Positions 54,578 to 64,000 of a stretch of 64,000 bases of DNA are shown piece by piece (position 1 is the first letter of the stretch; each line of letters starts with the position of its first letter). The DNA lies in NCBI GenBank assembly GCA_958295665.1, contig OY282560.1, positions 303,797,536-303,861,535 of the forward strand. Direction: 5' to 3'. The notes under the pieces are model-generated. The model was given only the letters and a program-made list of their open reading frames with translations. It was not told the origin of the DNA and did no database searches. Position numbers and translations under genes: made by a program. The DNA is from Tipula vernalis. Taxonomy: Eukaryota > Arthropoda > Insecta > Diptera > Tipulidae.

Positions 54578-56302
54578 CTAAATTTTTAACAAAATATTTT
54601 TAACACATTCACTAACAGCCTTAATTAAGTCTTCCTCTGTTTCTACGTCTTGTGCAAAATGTCTGCATTTAATGAATTTGGTATTTGGAAATTCTTTGAT
54701 TAATACTTGAAATATTACATGTAAATCGTGATCAGATATTTCAGAATATATGGCTACTTTTGTTGACGATATGTATGTTTTAAGTTTATTAATTAACTCT
54801 ATGTGATTTATATTTGGATTTATGTTAATCCGACGATTCCCTAATACATTTTCAAGTTCGTTAGTGAAATTTTCTGTAATTATTATCTGTGTTCTAAATC
54901 GGTTTACTATAGTGTCTAAGAATGTTAGTTCGTCGTTTAAATTTTCTTCTTGTGAATGTATTGCCGCTTGAATGGATATGTTGTCTTGGTTTTCATTTAC
55001 TATTTCTTCATTATTAACTTCATGTTGGGAAGGGGGGTCTTGTAGGAAATTGTTTCTCTCTTCGTTAGCTTCGAACATTTCGTTAATTCCAAAATTTTCA
55101 CTAATTTCATTTATTTCGTGTTTATCATTGTTTATTCTACTTAGAAAATCTGCTATTTTATTTTCCTTTCCTTTTAAATAATTTATTTTTATGTTGTACT
55201 CTCCTAAAGATAGTATCCATCTTTGGAGTCTTGGGTTTAAATCTTTGCCTAAATATTTAGTGTGTAACCATTTTAATGCTTGATGGTCTGTTTTAAGTTC
55301 GAATTCTTTTCTATATATGTACGGTCTAAAATATTTTACTGACCATATGACTGCCAATAGTTCTTTTTCCGTAGTGTTATTTCTAATTTCATGATCATTT
55401 AGCGTTCGGCTGGCGAATGCTATGGGATGGTTTTCTTGAAGCAAAACTGCACCAATTGCAAATTGACTGGCGTCTGTATTTAATACGAATGGTTTGTTGA
55501 AATCGGGATATTTGAGAATTGGATGGGTAGTTAGTAATAATTTTAGTTGCTCAAAAGCATGAATATAAGATGGATCTAATTTATTTACTTTACTATTCTT
55601 TTTGAGATATTTCGTCATAGGCTGCGCTATTCTGGCATAGTCCTTGATACATTTTCTATAGTATCCTGTGATACCTAGGAATGATTTAATTTGTTTTTGA
55701 GTTACTGGGAGTTTTAATTGTGCTATATCATCTATTTTCTTTGAATTTGGTTTTACACCTTCTGTCGTTAACAAATGACCTAAATACTCGGTCTCTTTAC
55801 AAAAGAAGTTACATTTGTCTATTTGGATTTTTAAATTTGCTTTTCTTAAATTTTCAAATATTTGATTTACATTAATTATGTGTTCTTGTAGAGAAGTGCT
55901 AAATATTAATATATCATCAAATAGACTACACAGTACTGAATTTATTAATCTTTGAAAGGTGGCAGGGGCGTTTTTCAATCCAAAAGGCATTCGAACATAT
56001 TCGTAATGTCCGAATGGTGTGGAAAACCCGGTTTTATTTTGGTCTTTTTTGCTTACTAGGATTTGATGAAATCCCTTCGCTAGATCCAAAGTTGTAAAAT
56101 ATTGGGCTCTACCCAATTTATCTAATATATTTTCTATATTAGGTATTGGAAACTTATCATTTATAGTAATTTCATTTAACTTTCTATAATCAATGACAAT
56201 TCTCCATTTTTTTGTATTTGAATTGTCCATTTTCTTCGGTACAATCCAAAGGGGAGAATTATAGGGTGAATTCGATTCCCTAATAATTCCTTGTTTTAAC
56301 AT
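54578..56302 (-). pseudogene. Errantivirus B RT and RNase H
   Basis: 574 codons. RT has DYRKLNE, FGLKNAPATFQR and the DD of motif C. The residues before it read SVLCSLFDD rather than a VYLDD-type motif and the spacing is about eight residues short, which points to a small in-frame deletion that would probably kill polymerase activity. RNase H TDASQFAIGAVL is present. The frame ends at the Harbinger fragment. Confidence 0.88.
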
Positions 56303-56323
56303 ATCCTTGATTTGTTTTTCGAT

Positions 56324-57023
56324 TTATTTTTCGTGTATTTGCGGATATCTGTATAATTTACAATATATAGGATTCTCATTTGTTAATTTAATTTCGTGAG
56401 TTATTTCGTGAATGAAAGTCAAATTGTCACCTTCTTCATAAAATAAATCTTTATTTTTGGATAATAAATGTTTTAAATTTTCTTTTTCTTCATTGTTTAA
56501 ACTATTTTGGTTTATTTTAGAGATAATTTCCTCTTGTGAAACAATTGGTTCTAAGTGATTTACTTCGGTAAGATCACGGGGATATCCAATTATTTCGAAA
56601 GGGATTTTGTGCTGATTAAATATCTTCAGATATTCATTTTGTATATCAACTTCAGCTTGAAAAGGAATTAAAAAATTCATTCCGATAATCGCGTCATATT
56701 TTTCACTCTTTAGAGGAAAAATTTTCCATTCTAATGTACCAGTTTTTACTAGTTCCTTTGGAATTGGCGTGATTATTTTTTTATTTACAAAATTGGGTCC
56801 TCCTAAAGAATTATACATAATAGGAGTTTCTAATTCTATTTCTTTAAAATTAAGAGTATTTGATTTTAATAAACTGGTAACTGAACCAGTATCTATTAAA
56901 CAATTAATAGATTTATCATTAAATGTTAGTTTTACTATCGGTAGCTGGTTGATGGTGTGGGGTTTATAAAATTTACCCCCTGATTTAAGGGATTTACTTG
57001 ATTTATATTATCGACTTCCATTG
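56324..57023 (-). pseudogene. Errantivirus B protease region and gag end
   Basis: The protease core LIDTGSVTSLL is read at about 56880-56915 and the frame runs on to 56324, where a TAA replaces a sense codon in the EK-x-IEKQI segment just before RT. In the other frame the last Gag residues run from 57023 to a stop near 56930. Gag is cut at 57024-57031 by hAT element F. Confidence 0.8.
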
Positions 57024-57206
57024 GTCCTGGTCAGGCCCGCGCCTAGCACATTGGCCGCCCGTGTTCATATGAAAAATTAGCCGCCCCTTCTTCACCTCTA
57101 AAAAAAACTACCGTTTAGAATAATATTTCACCCATATAAATTCACATATTTATTTAATAATTAACATTAAAATATTTAAAACAAAAACCAAATGAGTACT
57201 CATATA

Positions 57207-59197
57207 TTAAATAAATTGCACTTTGCGAGCTTTCAATTCTGCGAACTTTTTAATCACATCATGCATATCTAAATTTTCAGCTAGATCGTGTTCAATAGAA
57301 ACCAATGCCAAGTTATCTAATCTGTTTTGGCCCATTGTGCTTCGAAGAAAATTTTTAATTAATTTTAGTTTTGAAAAGGACCTTTCTCCAGTAGCTACAC
57401 TTACTGGTAATGTAAAGAGTATTCTAAGAGCAACTACTATGTTTGGTAAAGTACTACATAAATTATTTTCAATAATATGTTCTAAAATTTCTGGCCCTAA
57501 TAAATCTGGCTTTAAAATATGTCGAAGTACTTTTAATTCGTCGATCATTTCAACGGCATCGATATCCTTTTCATTCTTAATTTCGTCCGATAATTTAATT
57601 TCTAAATCTTTGCAATATTTGGAAATATCATCATCGCTTAGAAGCTTTAAGTTTTTTAAGTCATACAGAAAGCTGAATGCGTCACAATGTGAGTTTAATA
57701 AATCAAACCTGTCTTTTAATGAATTTATTGTCGTATCCAAAATTGAAAAATAAAAATTAATTTTAAAATTTAACTGTACATCGTGCACCGTTTCATCAGG
57801 GCTTTCATAATCAAACTGAATTTTTTTTACGTCGTCTTATAAGTGAGATATCGGGAAATTTAGTTTCGGCATCCAAAATTTCGGCTAAATGTTTGGCTTC
57901 ATTTAAAAATTCTAAAAACCCATCATCAGATCGCTTGTCCTCCAGGTATTTAGTTAAATTATTTAACTTCTCTATACAGGAATTTATGTTTAGTTGTGAA
58001 CTTTGCATTATTTTACTAACTACGTTAACGTTATTTAAAATATCATACCAGATTACCACTGAACATAAAAATTTAAAAGATTTTAATTTCGTTGCTAAAC
58101 ATTTCGCCTGATGTCGTGAATTATTATCTTTATTTTTATCTTCGATTATGTCAAATAGTGCATCATAAATTTCGCCAATTCCTTGCTTTAATGGTCTTAT
58201 TGCATCTATGCGACTTTCCCATCGTGTATCGCTTAACGGTTTTATCAATAATTTCGTAACATGGTTTTTTAATATGTCCCAACGTTGTGTTGACGAAGAA
58301 AAAAATACAAACAATTCTTGAATTATATTAAAGAAATCGACTGTTTCAAAGTTAATTTTGGCAGCATCATTCACCACTAAGTTAAGTGTATGTGCAGCAC
58401 ATGGTACAAAAAAAGCACGGGGATTTTTGTTTAAAATCTTCTTTTGCAATCCGTTATGCTTGCCCCGCATATTAGCCCCATTATCATACCCTTGCCCGCG
58501 CATGTCATCAATATCAAGGCCTAATTCACTTAGTTTGTTTAATATAAAATTACACAATCCTTCCTTCCCCCGTCGAATTTGTTATTGGGCAAAATCCTAA
58601 AAAATGTTCTTTAATATCCACTTTTTTGGTGTTTTCATTTAAATTTACGAATCTAATTATAATTGTTAGCTGCTCGGTATGGCTTACGTCAGGCGTACAG
58701 TCTAATATTATAGAGTAGTATTTACATTTTTTTGCCATAAATAATATATGATTCTTAATTTGGGTAGCACTTAACGAAATAATCTCATTCTGGATTTTGT
58801 CACCTAGATATGTCGGCATAAATGTCTGAGTATTTTTAGAATTTTGAATTTTTCGACCCGGATTCTCCCGGATTTTTTTACCCGGATCATCACTTATTTC
58901 GTTAACTTCAATTTCCTTTATTTGAATTTCGACAAAGCCCTTTTCAGTACTACAATCTGTACCTACAATGATGTTCTCTTCATCTTTATAATTTTGTATG
59001 TTGGATCCTGAATCACATTCACTATCACTTTCACTATTAATATTTGAAGATGTCGAGGGTTCTTCAAGATGTTTAACGTATTTTAAAATAGCACCTTCTG
59101 ATTTTTTATTATTTTCGTCTTTAAATTTTTTTGTTTTACGATATTGCGCACCGGAGGACCGTTTCGATTTTCTGTAAGTTTGGCTGTTTTTAGGCAT
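57207..59197 (-). pseudogene. hAT (ZMYM-like) transposase, frameshifted
   Basis: Three consecutive pieces in three frames: 58550-59197 (basic N-terminus, then LDCTPDVSHTEQLTIIIRFV), 57811-58557 (GQGYDNGANMRGKHNGLQKK, CAAHTLNLVV, DTRWESR) and 57207-57788 (LPVSVATGERSFSKLKLIKN.LRSTM, the dimerisation domain). Frame changes fall near 58550 and 57800. The TTF-type zinc finger normally found after the N-terminus is missing. Confidence 0.85.
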
Positions 59198-60187
59198 GGC
59201 TGATGGCTAATTCTATAAACATATTCTCCATTACAAACTATTATAAATATGTAATATGTAAACAATTTACTTACATGATCGGTAATTTCACGTAACGATG
59301 CACTTGTCTATTTAATTTAAGTACAATTATCAATGTATGTGTTGTATAATGTAAATAATACAAAATATGTACAGTAAAGGATGTTAGATATGTATCTAAT
59401 CTTAAATTTAACACTAATGTTTATTAAACTTTTATTTAAAAATTTATTGCACTTAAAACAATTGAATTAAATGCATATTTTCGTTTGATAATTAAATACT
59501 ATCCGCTATAAAACATAACTAAGAATAATTCAGTAAATCCCCTAATTATAGTACACGCGTAGAAGTATACATATAATGTTATCCCAGTTATGATTATGAC
59601 TTTACTCAGAGCGATCGACGAAAGTTTATGAAAAATAAATGAGACTAAAAATTTGAGACAGGCATATAGCACAGACACAGTACACATAATACATAATCAT
59701 ATAAATAAAGAGCGTAGATAGCTATTTACACTTTTCCTTTTCTTCTTTCGACGTGTTACGTATTTCTCTTCACAATGACAAACCAATATCAACTCAGCAG
59801 GTCAGCAAACCAGCAAATAAATAAAAAGAGATTAACATTTTTTATATTGTGTTAACTTCTCCTTAACTCTCCGTTACAGGTTGTTTCCGTCGTTGTTTTT
59901 AGTGTTTTTTCAGAAAAAAAAAAAAAAAGTTTTTGTTGTTGTTTTCTTCACGATATTGGTATTTGTATGTAATTTGTAAATACATTATGTACTCAAATTT
60001 TAATATCTATGTTTCGTTTGTCTTTTATTCTTTTAAGCCAATTTTAAATTTATACAGTTAGGTAGAGTATTTTGATTAAGCATGAAGAAAATATTTTTAG
60101 TTATTATGGCAATTCAAATCCGGCCGCCCCTAGAATTTGGCCGCCCGTGTTCGTGGCACACTCGAACACGGGGTTAGCGCGGCCCTG
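59198..60187. other. 5' non-coding part of hAT element F
   Basis: AT-rich, no frame. The last 75 bases are the GC-rich terminal region. Confidence 0.6.
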
Positions 60188-61349
60188 GTCCTGGTTGTTG
60201 AGTATTGTTTCTATATTGTCCAGTTCTATTGTCATTAAATTGTCGCCTAAACTGTCCTGAATTATATCCGTTATTTCTGTGATCTTGTGTTCTAAACTGT
60301 CCTGAGTTATTGTTATTTCTGTAATCTTGTGTTCTAAACTGTCCTGAGTTATTGTTATTTCTGTAATCTTGTGTTCTAAACTGTCCTGACCTATTGTTAT
60401 TATAATTATAGCTATTATTATTACCATTTCTAAATTTCTGGTTATAAACACCGTTAATATTGTTGTTCCTATAAGGGTTTCTGTTTTGAAAATATGTTTT
60501 ATTATTTGTTTTAAAATTAAATTCTTTATTTCTATTTATTCTAAATTCGGATTTAATTATATCCTCTGACAGGTATATTTCCGATTTACAAAGAATATTG
60601 TCTAATTCGAATAACGATTTCGTTGAATCTATTTGTAATTGAACTAGAGGAAATATTTTTGATTTTAATATTTGCACTAATTCCCTATCTATTGAATAAT
60701 ATGTGAAATTATCCTCGTCGTCAAAATCACATATCTCACTACACTCACTCTTATATTTATTTAATTTATTAAAAATATCTTTAAGATTAAATACCTTGAT
60801 TTCCTTTGCATTGTAGAGTAACTGATGGATGGTGTTTTTAGGTCTGTATCTCAATTTTAGCTGCCTGATGACGTTTTCCCAGGTGCGTTGAGTTTCAGGT
60901 ATTTCCATGATGGTTCCTCTGGCATTCCCAATTATTTTTGTGTTGATTAGCTTTCTTAAGCAATATTGTTTAAGTTCCTCGTTCTTATTACCGCATAGAC
61001 TTTCGGTATCTACGATGGTTTTTAGGAAAGATTTTAATTTGTAAGTACCTTCCCCTGAAAAGGCTTGGATCTCACTGAAGTTTCTTATAATTTGATCTGG
61101 ACTTAGATCAAATCGGGTGGTTTTAATGCCTTGCATTATTGTTTCCTGGTTTACCAGTTGTTGTTGCAACACTGTAATTTGATTTTGTAATTGTTGTTGC
61201 TGTTGTTGCTGCTGCAACAATTGTTGTTCGACTTGTTCTGTATTCATTTTTGTTGTAGTTTTTTGCTGTCGATTTAAGTCGAATACTTTGCTTCTTTTAC
61301 TCGCAATCTTGAGATTATTGATTTTAAATTGTTCACTTTTAATTAACAC
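60188..61349 (-). pseudogene. Errantivirus B Gag
   Basis: About 390 codons before the hAT F border. Q-rich coiled segment (40-75), capsid-like body (IQAFSGEGTYKLKSFLKTIVDTE ...), and an N/R-rich tail in which SGQFRTQDYRNN is repeated three to four times. No CCHC knuckle. The C-terminal end continues at 57023 beyond hAT F. The likely start is the second ATG (MNTEQVEQQ, residue 35). Confidence 0.85.
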
Positions 61350-61430
61350 CCACTTTTTATTACTACTTTTTAAATATTATCACGTTTTTATAAGTTTATT
61401 ATTTTACTTTAACTATTTAGCACGAAATTA

Positions 61431-61464
<34 letters not shown>

Positions 61465-61613
61465 GTAACTATTCAATTATTTACGTGAAATGATTTTCGT
61501 GTCTACGAAAAATCAATTTTTACTTATTTTTCTTTGTATCTTATCACTTCACTATTTTAATGTTCTTTTACACTGTTTTCTCTTCTTCGGAGGAGAAAAT
61601 TACCAACTGCGCC
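61350..61613 (-). promoter_or_regulatory. Leader and primer-binding site of errantivirus B
   Basis: Contains a T run (61438-61462) and, next to the LTR, GGCGCAGTTGGTA (61601-61613, minus strand), the primer-binding site, close in form to that of errantivirus A. Confidence 0.65.
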
Positions 61614-62087
61614 ATTTATGTTGTTCAATTAATAGAAAATATAAAAAAAACATTTATTTCACTTTTATTTTCTTTATATTTATTACAATTAATTAAACTT
61701 TATTTATTTTTTAAAAAGCCGGTCTCTTTAGAGCCGGGAATCAATATTTTGTTACTGTGCTCTTTGGAGTCAGTTTATTGAATCCTTTCTTAAGTTTTTT
61801 AGTTACATGATTTTTCTTTATAATATATTTTATAAACATGGTTCAACATGTTATTTTATAACTGATAATGCTTATTGCTTATTAATTAAAAATGAATATT
61901 TTGTTAGACAAAACAATAATTTGATTTACATAAAATATGATACATTAAATTTATAATAATAATTTTAGGTCATGATAATATTTTATGTTGTTAGTATAAA
62001 ATTGTATTATGAGCATCTTTTCTTTGTTGCATTTCAATTTCTTGGAATTCTTTATTTTGTTGCGATTCCATTTCTCGGAATGTAACT
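61614..62087 (-). repeat. 5' LTR of errantivirus B
   Basis: 474 bp, AGTTACATTCC...ACATAAAT in element orientation. It retains the empty target site of element C (TATAACTGATAATG). Followed by the CGTG duplication. Confidence 0.9.
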
Positions 62088-62648
62088 CGTGTCACATAAT
62101 TTTCCCAATTCGCACAGCAATTCCTCTAATTCTAATTCTATATGTTCAGGTTTAGAATGGAACCACTCTTCAGCTTTACCTTTCAATTTTTGTATAACCT
62201 CAAACTTAATTTCTTCCAAATTCACGTTATAATGACGGACAATCAATTCAATTTTACCGATGAAATTTGGAAAATTATCTCCCGATCCACTAAATGTGCT
62301 TAATAATTTTGAATAATCCAATTTTTTATTCACAATTTTTTGATTTATGTCTTTTGGCTGTTCCGTATTTACCGCTACATTTTGATTTACATCATTTTGG
62401 CCCTCTTCGCCGTTAATCCGTTTCGTAATTTCCACCATTTTCGAATCACCATTTCCTTTCAAGTTTTTCTCAATTTCGTTCAACTGCTCCGACAAATCTC
62501 TCAACATATCTTTCAATTGCGCGCTCTCCCAATGGCCATCTTTATAAATCACCTCAATCAATCTGCTTTGCAAATTTGCCTTGTTTCCCGTACTGTCCAT
62601 ATTGCTTTGTTCCAGTTTTTCTTTTAACTTGTCTACGTTCATTATCAA
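62088..62648 (-). pseudogene. Gypsy element D, Gag N-terminal part with SAP-like motif
   Basis: Begins with a SAP-like segment (VDKLKEKLEQSNMDSTGNKANLQSRL, residues 4-29), then a coiled segment and a capsid start (FSGSGDNFPNFIGKIELIV...KAEEWFHSKP). It is cut at the CGTG target by errantivirus B; the rest of the capsid is at 46132-46409. SAP folds usually bind AT-rich DNA. Confidence 0.75.
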
Positions 62649-63110
62649 TATATCTTCAACTCATTTTTCGAATCAACACACATACCATATATATTAATAT
62701 CTCAGTTTGTTTTTTTTTCGCACTACGATTTAATAAAATTTTGAGAGCCTCTCACTTCTCCAATTCCACACAACACCACTGAGTGTACCGTTAACAAAAT
62801 TTTACAAGCTTTACTTCACGTGTTCGCCATTATTTTCCTATTATATCGAAATTAAGTTCACTATACCACCAATTTATTCACTACCCCACATCTGACTTTT
62901 ACTGTAAGGGTTTTTTATTTGAACAAAATAATTTCGGTTACAAATTCAAATTTATTATTGTACAAACTCAATTTATATTTTTAATTTTATATCAATTCGC
63001 CCACAAAATGGCGATAACTTAAATTTACATGCGTCCTCTATGACGACTCAAACACAACAATCCCGTACTTTTTATTTTTTTACCCTACATACATTTTATC
63101 ATTTCCCAGT
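62649..63110. other. Upstream region of element D gag
   Basis: Expected to hold D's leader and 5' LTR. A TGGTGGTATAGTGAAC string near 62849-62864 (minus) might be the primer-binding site. No matching 3' LTR was recognised, so the borders are unknown. Confidence 0.4.
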
Positions 63111-63122
63111 AGGAAAGTCATT

Positions 63123-63440
63123 AGAGACACACTAATGATTCGTCAATGATTGACATGCATGACACGTATATAGAATTTTATCACAAAGCGGGACTCGATT
63201 TCGTGTGTGACATGTCTGAGACGCTTATCGTATGACTCGTCATCATTGACAATAGTAAGACAATCATATAAGAAAAATGTGTGACATGCCTGAGACACTT
63301 ATTAAATGACTCGTCATCCTTGACAGTAATGTGACAGTCATATGCGAAATGTGTGTGACATGTCTAAATCGAATAGTCAGTGAATCGACATTTGTGACAA
63401 TTCAAAGACAGTTATTAAACGAATCATATACGACATGGTC
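63123..63440. repeat. 74-bp tandem repeat
   Basis: GTGTGACATGTCTGAGAC and the linked ACTCGTCATCATTGACA segment recur at 63205, 63279 and 63353 (period 74), with weaker copies on both sides. Non-coding. Confidence 0.8.
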
Positions 63441-64000
63441 GTGATGATTATTTAAGGACTCGTCTCTCTTAATTTAAAAGTCAATTTTAGGAATTAATTC
63501 AATAAAACAGTACTTAATTCATATCATCATATATTTATGTTAGGTACATTTCAGTTATCACAAAATCTGAATTCAAAAATTGTTTAATTTATCATTTGTA
63601 CATATAAGCCTTTAATAATTTAATACAGCCTACGATAAGTCGTTAATCTTAAATTAGGGGATTATATTATTATCAAAAAATTTGTACATATTCACTTTGA
63701 GTAATCATCTAAATTAACTTAAAATTCAAAAATTAGGAATTAACATAATCTTTAACAAAAATTTAAATTAATTTTATTAAAATTATCACAAAATTTAATT
63801 TATAGTAAATTCCATTTAATAAATTCAGTATAAAAATTCAAAAAATAATTCAAATTAAAATAAAAAAAGTATAATTAAAAAATTCTTATAATAATAAATT
63901 ATTTTCGCGACTAGATCTTTTCAGTTTTCTTTGGTGCGATCGCCTTATAACCATTTTAATTTTTTTTTCATATACAGCTAATGCTTCTCCGCCTATTGCG
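63441..64000. other. AT-rich sequence to the window end
   Basis: No gene or repeat recognised. Confidence 0.5.

Larger units (their letters stand above)
57032..60187 (-). mobile_element. hAT element F (ZMYM type) in B gag, duplication GTCCTGGT
   Basis: Termini CAGGCCCGCGCCTAGC and the inverse CAGGGCCGCGCTAACC. Perfect 8-bp duplication GTCCTGGT at 57024-57031 and 60188-60195, the hAT hallmark. It encodes a broken transposase of the zinc-finger MYM / DUF4371 type. The GC-rich ends (GGCCGCCCGTGTTCG) contrast with the AT-rich surroundings. Confidence 0.93.
46410..62087 (-). mobile_element. Errantivirus B, defective, with nested insertions
   Basis: Inserted in the gag of element D with a 4-bp duplication CGTG (46406-46409 and 62088-62091), a YRYR target as expected. 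It has 5' LTR (61614-62087), gag, pol, env and 3' LTR (46410-46669 plus 51443-51667). It is interrupted by gypsy C (3' LTR), hAT F (gag) and a Harbinger fragment (pol). Pol has a nonsense codon and an altered RT motif. The LTRs differ by an 11-bp duplication and a few bases, so it is older than errantivirus A. Confidence 0.9.

Overview
This is an AT-rich invertebrate, almost certainly insect, nuclear segment made up mostly of transposable elements. The reasons are: two errantiviruses (insect Metaviridae carrying an env gene), a THAP-domain P-type transposon, jockey-like LINE remnants, PIF/Harbinger and hAT transposons with spliced genes, spliceosomal introns with GT/AG borders, (AT)n microsatellites and tandem repeats. 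I found no ordinary single-copy host gene, rRNA, tRNA, CRISPR or bacterial-style operon. Splice sites are read by eye.

Layout. 1-1400: jockey-like LINE remnant on the minus strand. 2563-10058: an apparently intact errantivirus (A) with two 329-bp LTRs that I read as identical, sitting inside an (AT)n microsatellite. 10316-22200: remains of a CACTA/TNP2-like DNA transposon on the minus strand. It has a frameshifted zinc-finger transposase (10316-12742) and a nine-exon accessory gene (12953-22200). The largest intron of that gene is split by a 6.5-kb P-type transposon (14465-20978) that has unusually long 1.1-kb terminal inverted repeats. 22670-32360: a roughly 0.6-kb tandem repeat. One unit is split by a 7.8-kb element (23060-30897) with CACTG...CAGTG termini and a TG target duplication.

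That 7.8-kb element is the most interesting part of the window. It carries a decayed second copy of the accessory gene, but where the first element has its transposase it has two paralogous Crypton-like tyrosine recombinase genes with complete catalytic residues. Each recombinase gene is followed by a long imperfect palindrome, and the two palindromes share one apex structure with compensatory base changes.

34083-34340: LINE ORF1 zinc-knuckle remnant. 34341-37395: hAT transposon with a BED finger and TTGTTTAC-type subterminal repeats. 37815-43608: a PIF/Harbinger element with a second, internally deleted Harbinger (41675-43554) nested in it at a TAA duplication. The second one holds a 226-bp foldback.

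44530-62648 is a nest up to three levels deep. A damaged Ty3/gypsy element (D) is split in its gag by errantivirus B (46410-62087, duplication CGTG). B is in turn split by a gypsy element C in its 3' LTR (duplication ATAAC), by a hAT element F in its gag (duplication GTCCTGGT), and by a Harbinger fragment in its pol. The window closes with a 74-bp tandem repeat and AT-rich sequence.

The insertion order can be read from the duplications. A has matching LTRs and looks youngest. B carries a nonsense codon, an altered reverse transcriptase motif and three insertions, and looks older. D is the oldest gypsy layer.
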